A stretch of 64,000 nt of DNA from DATEDA01 sp963827595. Its GTDB lineage: Bacteria; Pseudomonadota; Gammaproteobacteria; Burkholderiales; SG8-39. This document shows positions 34,393 through 43,016 of this stretch, piece after piece. Within the stretch, counting starts at the first letter, position 1. Each line of letters opens with the position of its first letter. A program made the translations under genes and the position numbers. Under the pieces are notes generated by a model, which made no database searches, had not been told where the DNA came from, and saw only the letters and a list, made by a program, of their open reading frames with translations. Where the stretch lies: the NCBI GenBank assembly GCA_963827595.1, contig CAWHBT010000007.1, positions 62,001 to 126,000 of the forward strand, given 5' to 3'.

Positions 34393-35581
34393 ATGACCCC
34401 GCAAGCGTTCTTCGCCACCTGCCCGCGCGGCCTCGAACCGGTGCTCGCGCGAGAACTCGAGGCCGTTGGCGGGCGCGCGGTCGGCGAGGTCGGCGGCGGC
34501 GTGCACTTCGAAGGGGCGCTCGCGACGTGCTATCGAGCGAACCTCCACTCGCGCATTGCCTCCCGGATCCTCTGGCGCGTCGCCGAGGCGCCCTACGCGA
34601 ACGAGCAGGACATCTACGCGGCCGCGCTGCGCGTCGCGTGGCCCGAGCGCTTCCACGTCGCCCGCACGATTCGCGTCGAGGTAAGCGCGATCCGCGCGCC
34701 GGTGAAAAGTCTGGAGTTCGTGACTCTGCGGGTAAAGGACGCGGTCTGCGATCGCTTTCGCGCCGACACCGGCAGCAGGCCCGACGTCGACACGCGCGTG
34801 CCGGACGTGCGCATTCACGCTTTCCTGGACGCGCGTTCCGTCACGTTCTATCTCGACACCTCCGGCGAGCCGCTGTGGAAGCGGGGCTGGCGCGGCGCGG
34901 ACAGGCGAGGCGCCGATCCGCGAGAACCTGGCGGCCGGGATCATCGCGCTCACCGGCTGGCAGCCCGGCGAGCCGTTCCTCGACCCGATGTGCGGCAGCG
35001 GGACGTTCCTTATCGAGGCGGCCGGAATCGCCCTCGCGCTCGCGCCGGGCAGCCGGCGCGGCGTTCGGCTTCGAGAAGCTCGCCGGGTTCGATGCGGCGC
35101 TCTGGCAAGCCGCTGCGCGACGAGGCGCAAGCGAATGAGCAGCCGCGCGCGCCGCTGCCGATCCACGGCAGCGATCTGTACGGTGCCGAACTCACGCAGG
35201 CGCGCGCCGCCATCGAGGGCGCCGGGCTGACCGGGCGTGGTCCAGCTCAAGCAGGCGAACGTGCTCGAGCTCTCGCCGCCCGCGCCGGCCGGCGTGCTCG
35301 TCGCGAACCCGCCGTACGGCGTGCGGCTGGGCGAGGACAAGGCGCTCGAGGCGTTCTATCCGCAGCTCGGCGACGCGCTCAAGGCCCGCTTCGCCGGCTG
35401 GCGCTGCCATCTCTTCACCGCCGACGCGGCGCGCCTCGCCCGGCTGATCGGGCTGAAGGCGTCGAAGCGCATCCCGCTGTACAACGGTCCGCTCGAGTGC
35501 CGGCTGCTCGAGTACCGGATCGTCGCCGGCACCATGCGGCGGAAGGGGCCGGCCGCGGCGCAGCAGGACGCCGCGGGCTGA
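34393..35581 (+). pseudogene. rlmL: RlmL/RlmKL-type 23S rRNA methyltransferase, four frameshifts
   Basis: The N-terminal THUMP part starts MTPQAFFATCPRGLEPVLARE and is intact to KRGWR near 34894. The rest of a normal RlmL methyltransferase is present but split over frames: APIRENLAAGIIALTGW and the SAM/NPPY segments DPMCGSGTFLIEAAGI, then AFGFEKLAGFDAALW, then APLPIHGSDLYGAEL, and finally VLVANPPYGVRLGEDKALEAFY to the stop at 35581. Each join, near 34895, 35058, 35108 and 35238, needs one surplus base removed. Every block is conserved, so decay is unlikely and the reads are suspect. The enzyme makes m2G2445 in 23S rRNA. Only the YcbY/RlmL half is encoded; no RlmK domain. Confidence 0.82.
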
Positions 35582-35614
35582 GCTAGGCTTTCGGGCTGGA
35601 CCCGAGGAGACACC

Positions 35615-35938
35615 ATGGCCCATACCTACGAAGAGCTGAAGCACAAGACCGTCGCCGAGTTGCGCGAGATCGCCAAGGGCCTCGAGCACGAGGCGGTGAA
35701 GGGCTACACCCAGATGAACAAGGACCACCTGCTCGTGGGCGTCTGCAAGGCGCTCGCGCTCGACATGCACGTCCACCATCACGCGGTCGGCGCCGAGAAG
35801 GTGAAGCAGAAGGCGAAGATCAAGACGCTGAAGAAGAAGCGCGACGAGATCCTCGCCTCGAAGGACCGTGCCGGGCTGAAGGCGGTGCTGGAGGAGATCC
35901 ACGGCCTCAAGCGGGCGCTGCGGCGGGCGATGATCTAG
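35615..35938 (+). CDS. Small conserved-type protein with Rho N-terminal-like motif
   Basis: The 107-residue protein begins YEELKHKTVAELREIAKGLE, resembling the SAP-like Rho termination factor N-terminal motif. The next part includes a His cluster (MHVHHHAVGAEK) and a long Lys-rich helix (KVKQKAKIKTLKKKRDEILASKD) which could bind nucleic acid or form a coiled coil. There is no signal peptide. The GAGGAGACACC ribosome site before ATG is strong. Comparable proteins exist in beta-proteobacteria beside rRNA methyltransferase genes but I know no function. A bidirectional terminator follows directly. Confidence 0.75.
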   Translation: MAHTYEELKHKTVAELREIAKGLEHEAVKGYTQMNKDHLLVGVCKALALDMHVHHHAVGAEKVKQKAKIKTLKKKRDEILASKDRAGLKAVLEEIHGLKRALRRAMI

Positions 35939-35953
35939 CCAGTACCGGCGCCA

Positions 35954-35984
35954 GCGAAAAGGCCGGCGACGCCGGCCTTTTCGC
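35954..35984. terminator. Intrinsic terminator, bidirectional
   Basis: GCGAAAAGGCCGGC (35954-35967) and GCCGGCCTTTTCGC (35971-35984) form a 14-bp perfect stem around GAC, with A-run and T-run on opposite strands. It lies between convergent genes (35615, plus) and pilU (minus) and can stop both. Confidence 0.9.
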
Positions 35985-36016
35985 TTTCCCGGATCCCGAC
36001 TTTCGTCGGGCCGCGA

Positions 36017-37156
36017 TCACTTCACGATGTCGAGGTGCTCGATGCCCTTGCTGACGTCGCGGCTCTTCGCTTCCTTGGAGTGGAGCTTGATCGCGAGCCG
36101 CAGGTCGTTCACCGAGTCGGCGTTGCGCAGCGCGTCCTCGTAGGTGATGTGGCCGTTGTCGTAGAGGTCGAAGAGGTGCTGGTCGAAGGTCTGCATGCCG
36201 AGCTCGCGCGAGCGCTTCATGATCTCCTTGATCTCGTGCACGTCGCCCTTGAAGATGAGGTCGGCGATGAGCGGCGAGTTGAGCATGATCTCGACCGCCG
36301 CCACCCGGCCCTTGCCCTCCCGTCGCGGGATCAGGCGCTGCGAGATCATGCCTTTCATGTTGAGCGACAGGTCCATCAGCAGCTGCGGCCGCCGGTCCTC
36401 GGGGAAGAAGTTGATGATCCGGTCGAGGGCCTGGTTGGCGCTGTTCGCGTGCAGCGTCGCCATGCAGAGGTGGCCGGTCTCGGCGAACGCGATCCCGTAG
36501 TTCATCGTCTCGCGGTCGCGGATCTCGCCCATCATGATCACGTCGGGCGCCTGCCGCAGCGTGTTCTTGAGGGCGTTTTCCCACGAGTCGGTGTCCACCA
36601 TGATCTCGCGCTGGGTGATGATGCAGTTGCGGTGCGGGTGGACGTACTCGATCGGGTCCTCGATCGTGATGATGTGGCCGTAGGAGTTCTCGTTGCGGTG
36701 GCCGACCATCGCCGCGAGCGACGTCGATTTGCCGGAGCCGGTCGCCCCGACCATGATGACCAGGCCGCGCTTGGTCATCGCCACGTCCTTGAGCGTGTTG
36801 GGGAGCCCGAGCTCCTCGAACGTCGGGATCTTCGAGTTGATCGTCCGCAGCACCATCCCGACGTTGCCCTGCTGGATGAGCGCGCTGACGCGGAACCGGC
36901 CGATTCCGCCGGGGCTGATCGCGAACTGGCACTCCTTGGTCGCCTCGAACTCGGAAGCCTGGCGGTCGTTCATGACCGAGCGCACGAGCTCGGCGGTGTG
37001 CTGGCCCGACAGCGGCTGCTGCGACACCGGCGTGACCCGGCCGTCCAGCTTGATGGCCGGCGGAAAACCCGCGGTGATGAAGAGGTCGGAGGCCTTCTTG
37101 CTCGCCATCAGGCGCAGCAGGTCGTAGATGAACTTGGTTGCCTGGTCTCGTTCCAT
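36017..37156 (-). CDS. pilU: PilU, accessory retraction ATPase of type IV pili
   Basis: The 379-residue protein is a hexameric PilT-like ATPase of the PilU branch. Walker A is GATGSGKST (137-145), followed by ITIEDPIEYVHPHRNC, the Asp box MMGEIRDRETMNYGIAFAETGHLC and the His box HANSANQALDRI. The PilU-like N-terminal FIYDLLRLMASKKASDLFITAG is intact and the C-terminal is long and charged. With PilT it drives pilus retraction for twitching. It lies downstream of pilT on the same strand and is separated by 105 bp containing a strong hairpin, so it may have partly separate expression; TAAGAT at 37190-37195 (minus strand) could be its -10 box. Confidence 0.93.
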   Translation of the reverse strand: MERDQATKFIYDLLRLMASKKASDLFITAGFPPAIKLDGRVTPVSQQPLSGQHTAELVRSVMNDRQASEFEATKECQFAISPGGIGRFRVSALIQQGNVGMVLRTINSKIPTFEELGLPNTLKDVAMTKRGLVIMVGATGSGKSTSLAAMVGHRNENSYGHIITIEDPIEYVHPHRNCIITQREIMVDTDSWENALKNTLRQAPDVIMMGEIRDRETMNYGIAFAETGHLCMATLHANSANQALDRIINFFPEDRRPQLLMDLSLNMKGMISQRLIPRREGKGRVAAVEIMLNSPLIADLIFKGDVHEIKEIMKRSRELGMQTFDQHLFDLYDNGHITYEDALRNADSVNDLRLAIKLHSKEAKSRDVSKGIEHLDIVK

Positions 37157-37212
37157 GTGAACCCCTGTTTACGGGCCAAACGTCCGGCGATCTTACCCTT
37201 AACAGATCCGTA

Positions 37213-37236
37213 CGGGGGCGCCGTCAGGCGCCCCCG
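37213..37236 (-). terminator. Inverted repeat between pilT and pilU
   Basis: CGGGGGCGCC (37213-37222) and GGCGCCCCCG (37227-37236) form a 10-bp perfect stem with loop GTCA. No U-run follows on the minus strand, so it may be an RNA-stabilising or attenuating hairpin rather than a full terminator of the pilT transcript. Confidence 0.5.
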
Positions 37237-37261
37237 GAGAACTCGCGCGGGACGCGCTCGT

Positions 37262-38309
37262 TCATGCCCCGAGGAAGTTGTCCTTGTTCGCCGCGTACCC
37301 GCGCGCCTCGGCCATCGTCACGGCGTTCGCGCTTCACGAGCTCCTGCAGGTTCTGGTCGAGGGTCTGCATTCCATGCTGCTGGCCGGTCTGGATCGACGA
37401 GTACATCTGCGCCACCTTGTTCTCGCGGATCAGGTTGCGGATCGCCGGGGTGCCGATCATGATCTCGTGTGCCGCGACGCGGCCGTTCCCGTCCTTGGTC
37501 TTCAGCAGCGCCTGCGAGATCACCGCGCGCAGCGACTCCGAGAGCATGGCGCGCACCATCTCCTTCTCCGCCGCCGGGAACACGTCGACGATCCGGTCGA
37601 TCGTCTTCGCCGCCGAGCTCGTGTGCAGCGTGGCGAACACGAGGTGGCCGGTCTCGGCGCCGGTCAGCGCGAGGCGGATCGTCTCGAGGTCGCGCATCTC
37701 GCCGACCAGAATGGTGTCCGGGTCTTCGCGCGTCGAGGAGCGCAGCGCGTTCGCGAACGACAGCGTGTGCGGGCCGACCTCGCGCTGGTTGATCAGGCAC
37801 TTCTTCGACTCGTGCACGAACTCGATCGGGTCCTCCATCGTGAGAATGTGGCCGTACTCGTTCTCGTTGATGTAGTTGATCATCGCCGCGAGCGTCGTCG
37901 ACTTGCCCGAGCCGGTCGGCCCGGTGACGAGCACGAGACCGCGCGGGTACTCGGAGATGGTGGTGAAGACCTTCGGCGCATTCAGCTCCTCGAGGCTCAG
38001 CACCTTGGTCGGGATCGTCCGCATCACGGTGGCGGCGCCGCGCTGCTGCACGAACGCGTTGACGCGGAAGCGCGCGAGCCCTGGGATCGCGAACGAGAAG
38101 TCGCACTCGAGGTTCTCCTCGTAGGTCTTGCGCTGCGCGTCGTTCATGATGTCGTAGATCATCGAGTGCACGTCCTTGTGCTCGAGCGCCGGCAGGTTGA
38201 TGCGCCGGATGTCGCCGTGTACGCGGATCATCGGCGGGAGGCCCGCCGAGAGGTGGAGGTCGGACGCCCTGTTCTTGACGACGAAAGCGAGCAGTTCGGA
38301 GATGTCCAT
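37262..38309 (-). pseudogene. pilT: PilT, type IV pilus retraction ATPase, frameshift near the C-terminus
   Basis: From ATG at 38309 the product begins DISELLAFVVKNRASDLHLSAGLPP, the PilT hallmark, with Walker A TGPTGSGKST, Asp box VGEMRDLETI and His box TLHTSSAAKTIDRI. Up to NLQELVKR (near 37335) all is intact. The frame then shifts by one surplus base, near 37326-37332, to VTMAEARGYAANKDNFLGA and the stop at 37262-37264, the usual end. As printed the frame runs on into a divergent tail. Only about 25 residues are affected, so the core enzyme would survive even if the shift is real. PilT pulls pili with PilU. It diverges from yggS over a 70-bp gap. Confidence 0.88.
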
Positions 38310-38379
38310 ATAGAATTTTCGTCCTGTGTCGGAGCTGGAGCCGCCAACCCCTTGGCGCGCCAGACAAATCCCGGGGATT

Positions 38380-39088
38380 ATGGACACAATCGAAAACCGT
38401 CTGCAAGCCGTAAAGTCCCGCATCGGCGCCGCCTGCCGCAGCGCCGCGCGCGACCCCCGTGACATAGTTCTCGTGGCGGTAAGCAAGTCGTTCCCGGCCG
38501 CCGGCCATCGGCGCGGCGCACGCCGCCGGGCAGCGCGACTTCGGCGAGAACCACCTCCAGGAGGCGCTCGCCAAGCTCGACGCGCTCGCCGACCGCGACC
38601 TCGTATGGCACTTCATCGGCCCCCTGCAGAGCAACAAGACGCGGGCGGTCGCGGAGCGCTTCGACTGGGTGCACTCGATCGATCGCCTGAAGGTCGCGGA
38701 GCGCCTCGCGGCGCAGCGGCCGGAGCGGCTCCCGCCGTTGCAGGTCTGCGTGCAGGTGAACGTGAGCGGCGAGGCATCGAAAAGCGGGGTCACGCCCGCG
38801 GCGGCGCCCGCGCTCGCGCGGGCCGTCGCCGGTCTGCCGCGGCTGCGGCTGCGCGGCCTCATGACCATTCCCGAGCCGACGTCGGACGGCGCGCTCCAGC
38901 GGCGGCGGTTCGAGACGCTCCGCGCGCTCCACGACGCGCTCGGGCGCGAGGGCCTCGCGCTCGACACGCTGTCGATGGGGATGTCGGACGACCTGGAAGC
39001 GGCGATCGCGGCCGGGGCGACGATGGTGCGCGTGGGCACCGCGATCTTCGGCCCGCGGCACAGCGGCGGGGCCGCCAATCCACGATAA
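38380..39088 (+). pseudogene. yggS: YggS (PLP homeostasis protein), frameshifted
   Basis: The first part, from ATG at 38380, reads NRLQAVKSRIGAACRSAAR and ILVAVSKSFPAA with Lys in VSKSF being the PLP lysine. At about 38500-38506 one surplus base shifts the frame, after which HAAGQRDFGENHLQEALAKL, VWHFIGPLQSNKTRAVAERF, VNVSGEASKSGV and LSMGMSDDLEAAI follow to the stop at 39086-39088. All family blocks are present, total 235 residues. YggS regulates PLP supply and amino-acid balance. The gene diverges from pilT and is followed by proC, the standard beta-proteobacterial order. Confidence 0.85.
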
Positions 39089-39110
39089 TCGCCGCCATCC
39101 CCCGGCTCCC

Positions 39111-39923
39111 ATGGACCTCACCTTCATCGGCGGCGGCAACATGGCCACGGCACTCGCCGGCGGCCTCGCCGCGAAGGGTTTCGACGCGCAGCGGATCAAG
39201 GTCGTCGAGGTCCTGCCCGAGGCGCGGGCGCGGCTCGCCGGTTCGCTCGGAGTGCGCTGCTACGAGGAGCCGGCCGCGGCCGTGCCCTACGGCGACGTCG
39301 TGGTGCTCGCGGTGAAGCCGCAGCAGATGCGCGAGGCGGCGGGCGCGCTCGCGCCGCACCTCAAGTCCGAGCTCGTCCTCTCGATCGCCGCCGGGATCCG
39401 GCTCGCCGACCTCGGGCGCTGGCTGGGCGGCTACGCACGGCTCGCCCGGTGCATGCCGAACACGCCGGCGCTGATCGGCGCCGGCATCACCGGTCTGTAC
39501 GCCCGGACCGAGGTGGCGCCCGCGCAGCGCGCCCAGGCGCAGGCGGTCCTGGAGGCGGTGGGCGAGGTGATCTGGGTCGACGAGGAGCGGCTGCTCGACC
39601 CGGTGACCGCCGTCTCGGCGAGCGGGCCGGCGTACGTATTCTTCTTCATCGAGACGCTGGAGCGCGCGGCGCGCGAGCTCGGCATCGAAGCCGGCGCCGC
39701 GCGGCGGCTCGCGATCGCCACTTTTCGCGGTTCCGCGGAGCTCGCGGCGCGGTCGAGCGAGGCGCCCGCGACGCTGCGGGAGCGCGTCACCTCGAAGGGC
39801 GGAACGACCGAGCGCGCCCTCGCGTCGCTACGCAGCGACGGTGTCGCGGACGCGATCGTCCGCGCGGTGCGGGCCGCAGGCGACCGGGCGCGCGAGCTCG
39901 GCGACGAGTTCGGACGGGACTAG
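39111..39923 (+). CDS. proC: Pyrroline-5-carboxylate reductase
   Basis: The 270-residue enzyme reduces pyrroline-5-carboxylate to proline with NAD(P)H. The N-terminal dinucleotide motif IGGGNMATALAGGL, the VLAVKPQQM segment, RCMPNTPALIGAGITGLY and the C-terminal VSASGPAYVFFFIETLERAA are all in place, ending with VTSKGGTTERAL. The length is normal. A GATAAT overlaps the yggS stop at 39084-39089, 21 bases before the ATG, and could add an internal promoter. It is followed one base later by yggT. Confidence 0.95.
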   Translation: MDLTFIGGGNMATALAGGLAAKGFDAQRIKVVEVLPEARARLAGSLGVRCYEEPAAAVPYGDVVVLAVKPQQMREAAGALAPHLKSELVLSIAAGIRLADLGRWLGGYARLARCMPNTPALIGAGITGLYARTEVAPAQRAQAQAVLEAVGEVIWVDEERLLDPVTAVSASGPAYVFFFIETLERAARELGIEAGAARRLAIATFRGSAELAARSSEAPATLRERVTSKGGTTERALASLRSDGVADAIVRAVRAAGDRARELGDEFGRD

Positions 39924-39924
39924 C

Positions 39925-40494
39925 ATGCCGGGACAGGTCGCCAACCTGCTGATCGAGACCGTGTTCGGTCTCTTCATCTACCTGGTGCTGCTGCGCTTCT
40001 GGATGCAGGCGCTGCGCGCATCGTTCCGCACGCCGGTCGGGCAGTTCGTGGTCGCGCTCACCAGCTGGGCGGTGCTCCCGGCACGGCGGGTCGTTCCCTC
40101 GTTCCGGCAGTACGACCTGGCGAGCTTCGTCGTGGCGTGGGTCGCCCAGATCGTCAAGATGATCGCGCTCTACGCGGTCGCGACCGGCGGCGCGTTCGTC
40201 GCGCCCGGCCTCGCGATGATCGTGTGGTCGCTCGCCGAGCTGCTGCGCTACAGCCTGCACCTGCTGATCCTGGTCGTCGTCGTGCAGGTCCTGTTCAGCT
40301 GGTTCAATCCCGGCTCGCCGCTTGCGTACGTGTTCGACGGCCTCGCGCAGCCGTTCTACGCCTTCTTCCGGCGGTTCATCCCGCCGATCGGCAGCGTGGA
40401 CCTGTCGCCGCTCATCGTGGTCGTGCTCGCGCAGATCGTGCTGATCCTGCTCGACGGCGCGCCGCGCGCGCTGCTCATGAGCAGTGGCGGCTGA
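39925..40494 (+). CDS. yggT: YggT family membrane protein
   Basis: The 189-residue protein has two YggT repeats with about four to five membrane helices. The first ends in the loop QALRASFRTPVGQFVVALTSWAVLPARRVVP and the second in SPLAYVFDGLAQPFYAFFRRFIPPIG, where F-x-P residues are conserved. YggT members are needed for potassium or osmotic tolerance in some bacteria and plant chloroplast division relatives exist; the exact role here is unknown. The ATG at 39925 follows the proC stop by one base, so they are coupled. Its 3' end overlaps the DUF167 gene by 11 bases. Confidence 0.9.
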   Translation: MPGQVANLLIETVFGLFIYLVLLRFWMQALRASFRTPVGQFVVALTSWAVLPARRVVPSFRQYDLASFVVAWVAQIVKMIALYAVATGGAFVAPGLAMIVWSLAELLRYSLHLLILVVVVQVLFSWFNPGSPLAYVFDGLAQPFYAFFRRFIPPIGSVDLSPLIVVVLAQIVLILLDGAPRALLMSSGG

Positions 40495-40795
40495 GCCGCG
40501 CCGGAACGCTCCGGAATCGGACGCTTGGTGCCGCCGCACCGCGGGCGGCTGGACGTTCGCGGTGCACGTCCAGCCCGGCGCGCGGCGCTCCGAGGTCACC
40601 GGCGTGCACGGCGGCCGGCTCAAGATTCGCATCGCCGCCCCGGCGCTCGACGGCCGGGCCAACGACGCGCTGGTGGCGTTCGTCGCCTACGCGCTGGGGA
40701 TCTCGAAGGCGCGCGTCGCGGTCGTCGGAGGCGAGCGCTCGCGCGCGAAGCTCCTCGCGGTCAGCGGCGACTGCGATCCCTCGCGGCTCGCTTAG
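40484..40795 (+). CDS. yggU: DUF167 family protein (YggU-like)
   Basis: The 103-residue protein is a DUF167 domain: WCRRTAGGWTFAVHVQPGARRSEVTGVHGGRLKIRIAAPALDGRAN, with LKIRIAAPALDGRAN being the most diagnostic part (P-x-x-G-x-A-N). Function unknown. The GTG at 40484 overlaps the yggT stop. The stop codon TAG at 40793-40795 overlaps the stop of the convergent dihydroorotase-like gene. It ends the yggS-proC-yggT-yggU set. Confidence 0.9.
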   Translation: MAAEPRRNAPESDAWCRRTAGGWTFAVHVQPGARRSEVTGVHGGRLKIRIAAPALDGRANDALVAFVAYALGISKARVAVVGGERSRAKLLAVSGDCDPSRLA

Positions 40796-42072
40796 CCCCG
40801 CGGCTCGTACCGTACTTCGCCCGCGACCAGCGTGTAGCGGACGACCCCGGGCAGCTCGTAGCCGAGGAACGGCGTGTTCTTCCCCTGGCTGCGGAGCGTC
40901 GCCGGCGCGACCTTGAAGTAGGACTCCGGGTCGAAGATGCAGACGTCGGCCGGCGCGCCGACGGCGAGGTGCCCGGCGTCCACGCCGAGGATCCGCGCCG
41001 GGTCGGAGGTTACCCGCGCGAGCGCCTGCGGCAGGGGCAGCCGCGATTCCTGGCACCACTTCAGCGTGAGCGGCAGCAGGAGCTCGAGCCCGGTCGTCCC
41101 CGGCTCGGACTCGCCGAACGGCAGCTGCTTCGCGTCCTCGTCGACGGGCGTGTGATCCGAGCAGACCGCGTCGATCGTGCCCTCGGCGAGACCCGCCCGG
41201 AGCCGGTCGCGGTCGCGCTGGCTCCGGAACGGCGGCACGACGTGGGCGTGGGCGTCAAAATACCCGAGGTCCATGTCCGACAGGTGCAGGCTGTGCGCCG
41301 CGACGTCGCACGTGACCGGCAGGCCCTCCCGTTTCGCGGCCCGGACCATGTCGATCGACTCGGCGGCGGAGAGGCGGCAGAGATGCACGCGCGTGCCGGT
41401 CACGCGCACGAGCGCGAGAATCGTGCCGAGCGCGATCGTCTCGGCGAACCCCGGGATCCCGGGCAGCCCGAGCCGGGTCGCGACCTCGCCGTCGTGCGCG
41501 ACGCCGCCCTTCGCGAGGTACGGATCCTGGGGCCGCAGCCAGACCGGGAAACCGAAGGTCGCGGCGTACTGCAGCGCCCGCCACAGGAGCTGCGTGTCGG
41601 GCAGCGGGACGTCGGCCTGCGAGAAGGCGACGCAGCCGTGATCGCGCAGCTCCGCCATCTCGGTGAGCCGCTCGCCCTCGAGCTTCGCGGTGAGCGCGCC
41701 CACCGGGTAGACCCGGGCGAGGTTCAGGCTCGCGGCGCGGCGCTTCAGCATCTCGACCAGCCCCGGCTCGTCGAGCGGCGGATCGGTGTCGGGCGGGCAG
41801 GCGAGGCTCGTCACGCCGCCCGCGACGGCGGCGAGCATTTCCGACTCGAGCGTCGCCTTGTACTCGAGCCCCGGCTCGCGCAGGCGCGCCGCGAGGTCGA
41901 CGAGGCCCGGGGCGACGACAAGCCCGTTCGCGTCGATCACGCGATCGGCGCCGAATCCCTTCGGCGGCGAGCCGAACCCGGCGACGCGGCCCTCCGCGAT
42001 GAAGAGATCGACCGGGCGGTCGACGCCGTTCTTCGGGTCGACGAGCCTGCCGTTCTTGATATGGAGCTTCAA
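40792..42072 (-). CDS. pyrX: Non-catalytic dihydroorotase homologue (PyrX/PyrC')
   Basis: The 426-residue protein has the amidohydrolase fold of long dihydroorotases, but the metal motif is lost. Where active enzymes have D-x-H-x-H-x-R, this sequence has D59-L-A-A-R63-L-R65: both metal His are replaced (Ala61, Arg63). The later motif SDHTPVDEDAKQLPF is kept. In Pseudomonas and related bacteria an inactive PyrC' binds PyrB and is needed for aspartate transcarbamoylase assembly. It overlaps pyrB by four bases, the same arrangement. An active PyrC should be encoded elsewhere. Its stop shares bases with the convergent DUF167 stop. Confidence 0.9.
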   Translation of the reverse strand: MKLHIKNGRLVDPKNGVDRPVDLFIAEGRVAGFGSPPKGFGADRVIDANGLVVAPGLVDLAARLREPGLEYKATLESEMLAAVAGGVTSLACPPDTDPPLDEPGLVEMLKRRAASLNLARVYPVGALTAKLEGERLTEMAELRDHGCVAFSQADVPLPDTQLLWRALQYAATFGFPVWLRPQDPYLAKGGVAHDGEVATRLGLPGIPGFAETIALGTILALVRVTGTRVHLCRLSAAESIDMVRAAKREGLPVTCDVAAHSLHLSDMDLGYFDAHAHVVPPFRSQRDRDRLRAGLAEGTIDAVCSDHTPVDEDAKQLPFGESEPGTTGLELLLPLTLKWCQESRLPLPQALARVTSDPARILGVDAGHLAVGAPADVCIFDPESYFKVAPATLRSQGKNTPFLGYELPGVVRYTLVAGEVRYEPRG

Positions 42073-43016
42073 TTTCCCCCCAGGATCGACATCACCGCCA
42101 TCCGCACCGCGATCCCGAAGGTCACCTGCGGCAGGATGACCGAGCGCGGCCCGTCGGCCACCGCCGAATCGATCTCGATGCCGCGGTTCATCGGCCCGGG
42201 GTGCATCACGATCGCGTCGGGCTTCGCCAGCGCGAGCTTGTCCGGCGTGAGGCCGTAGTACTTGAAGAACTCCTGCGCCGAGGGGAGCAGCGGGCCGCGC
42301 ATGCGCTCGCTCTGGAGCCGCAGCATCACCACCGCGTCGACGCCCGCGAGACCCTGCCGCATGTCGTGGCAGACGCGCACGCCCAGGCTCTCCACCCCGG
42401 TGGGCATCAGCGTCTGCGGGCCGATGACCCGGACGTCGGGCGTGCCGAGGATGTTGAGCACGTGGATGAGCGAGCGCGCGACCCGCGAGTGCAGGACGTC
42501 GCCGACGATCGCCACCGCGAGCGCACCGAAGTCGCGCTTGTAGTGCCGGATCGTGTAGGCGTCGAGCAGGCCCTGGGTGGGGTGGGCATGCCGGCCGTCG
42601 CCGGCGTTGATGACGTGGCGCTCGGGCCCGACGTGCCGGGCGATCATGTGCGCCGCCCCGCTCTGCGCGTGGCGCACGACGAACATGTCGGCGTGCATCG
42701 CCGACAGGTTGTCCACCGTGTCGAGCAGCCTCTCGCCCTTCTGCGTGGACGAAGTGGTGATGTTGAGGTTGATCACGTCCGCCGACAGGCGCTTCGCCGC
42801 GATCTCGAAGGTCGTGCGGGTGCGGGTCGAGTTCTCGAAGAACAGGTTGAAGACGCTCTTGCCGCGGAGCAGCGGCACCTTCTTCACGTCGCGCTCGGTG
42901 ACGCCGACGAAGGAGGCGGCGGTGTCGAGGATGTTGACGATGACCTCGCGCGGCAGCCCCTCCAGCGTGAGCAGATGCGTGAGCTCGCCCCGGGCGTTGA
43001 GCTGCGGGTTACGCAT
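42069..43016 (-). CDS. pyrB: Aspartate carbamoyltransferase catalytic chain
   Basis: The 315-residue enzyme joins carbamoyl phosphate to aspartate, the first committed step of pyrimidine synthesis. FENSTRTRTTFE (STRTR, carbamoyl phosphate binding), HPTQGLLDAYTI and MHPGPMNRGIEI are all present. The order pyrR-pyrB-pyrX, with 8- and 4-base overlaps, indicates a single operon. No regulatory pyrI gene is present; the class that pairs with PyrC' does not need one. Confidence 0.95.
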   Translation of the reverse strand: MRNPQLNARGELTHLLTLEGLPREVIVNILDTAASFVGVTERDVKKVPLLRGKSVFNLFFENSTRTRTTFEIAAKRLSADVINLNITTSSTQKGERLLDTVDNLSAMHADMFVVRHAQSGAAHMIARHVGPERHVINAGDGRHAHPTQGLLDAYTIRHYKRDFGALAVAIVGDVLHSRVARSLIHVLNILGTPDVRVIGPQTLMPTGVESLGVRVCHDMRQGLAGVDAVVMLRLQSERMRGPLLPSAQEFFKYYGLTPDKLALAKPDAIVMHPGPMNRGIEIDSAVADGPRSVILPQVTFGIAVRMAVMSILGGN

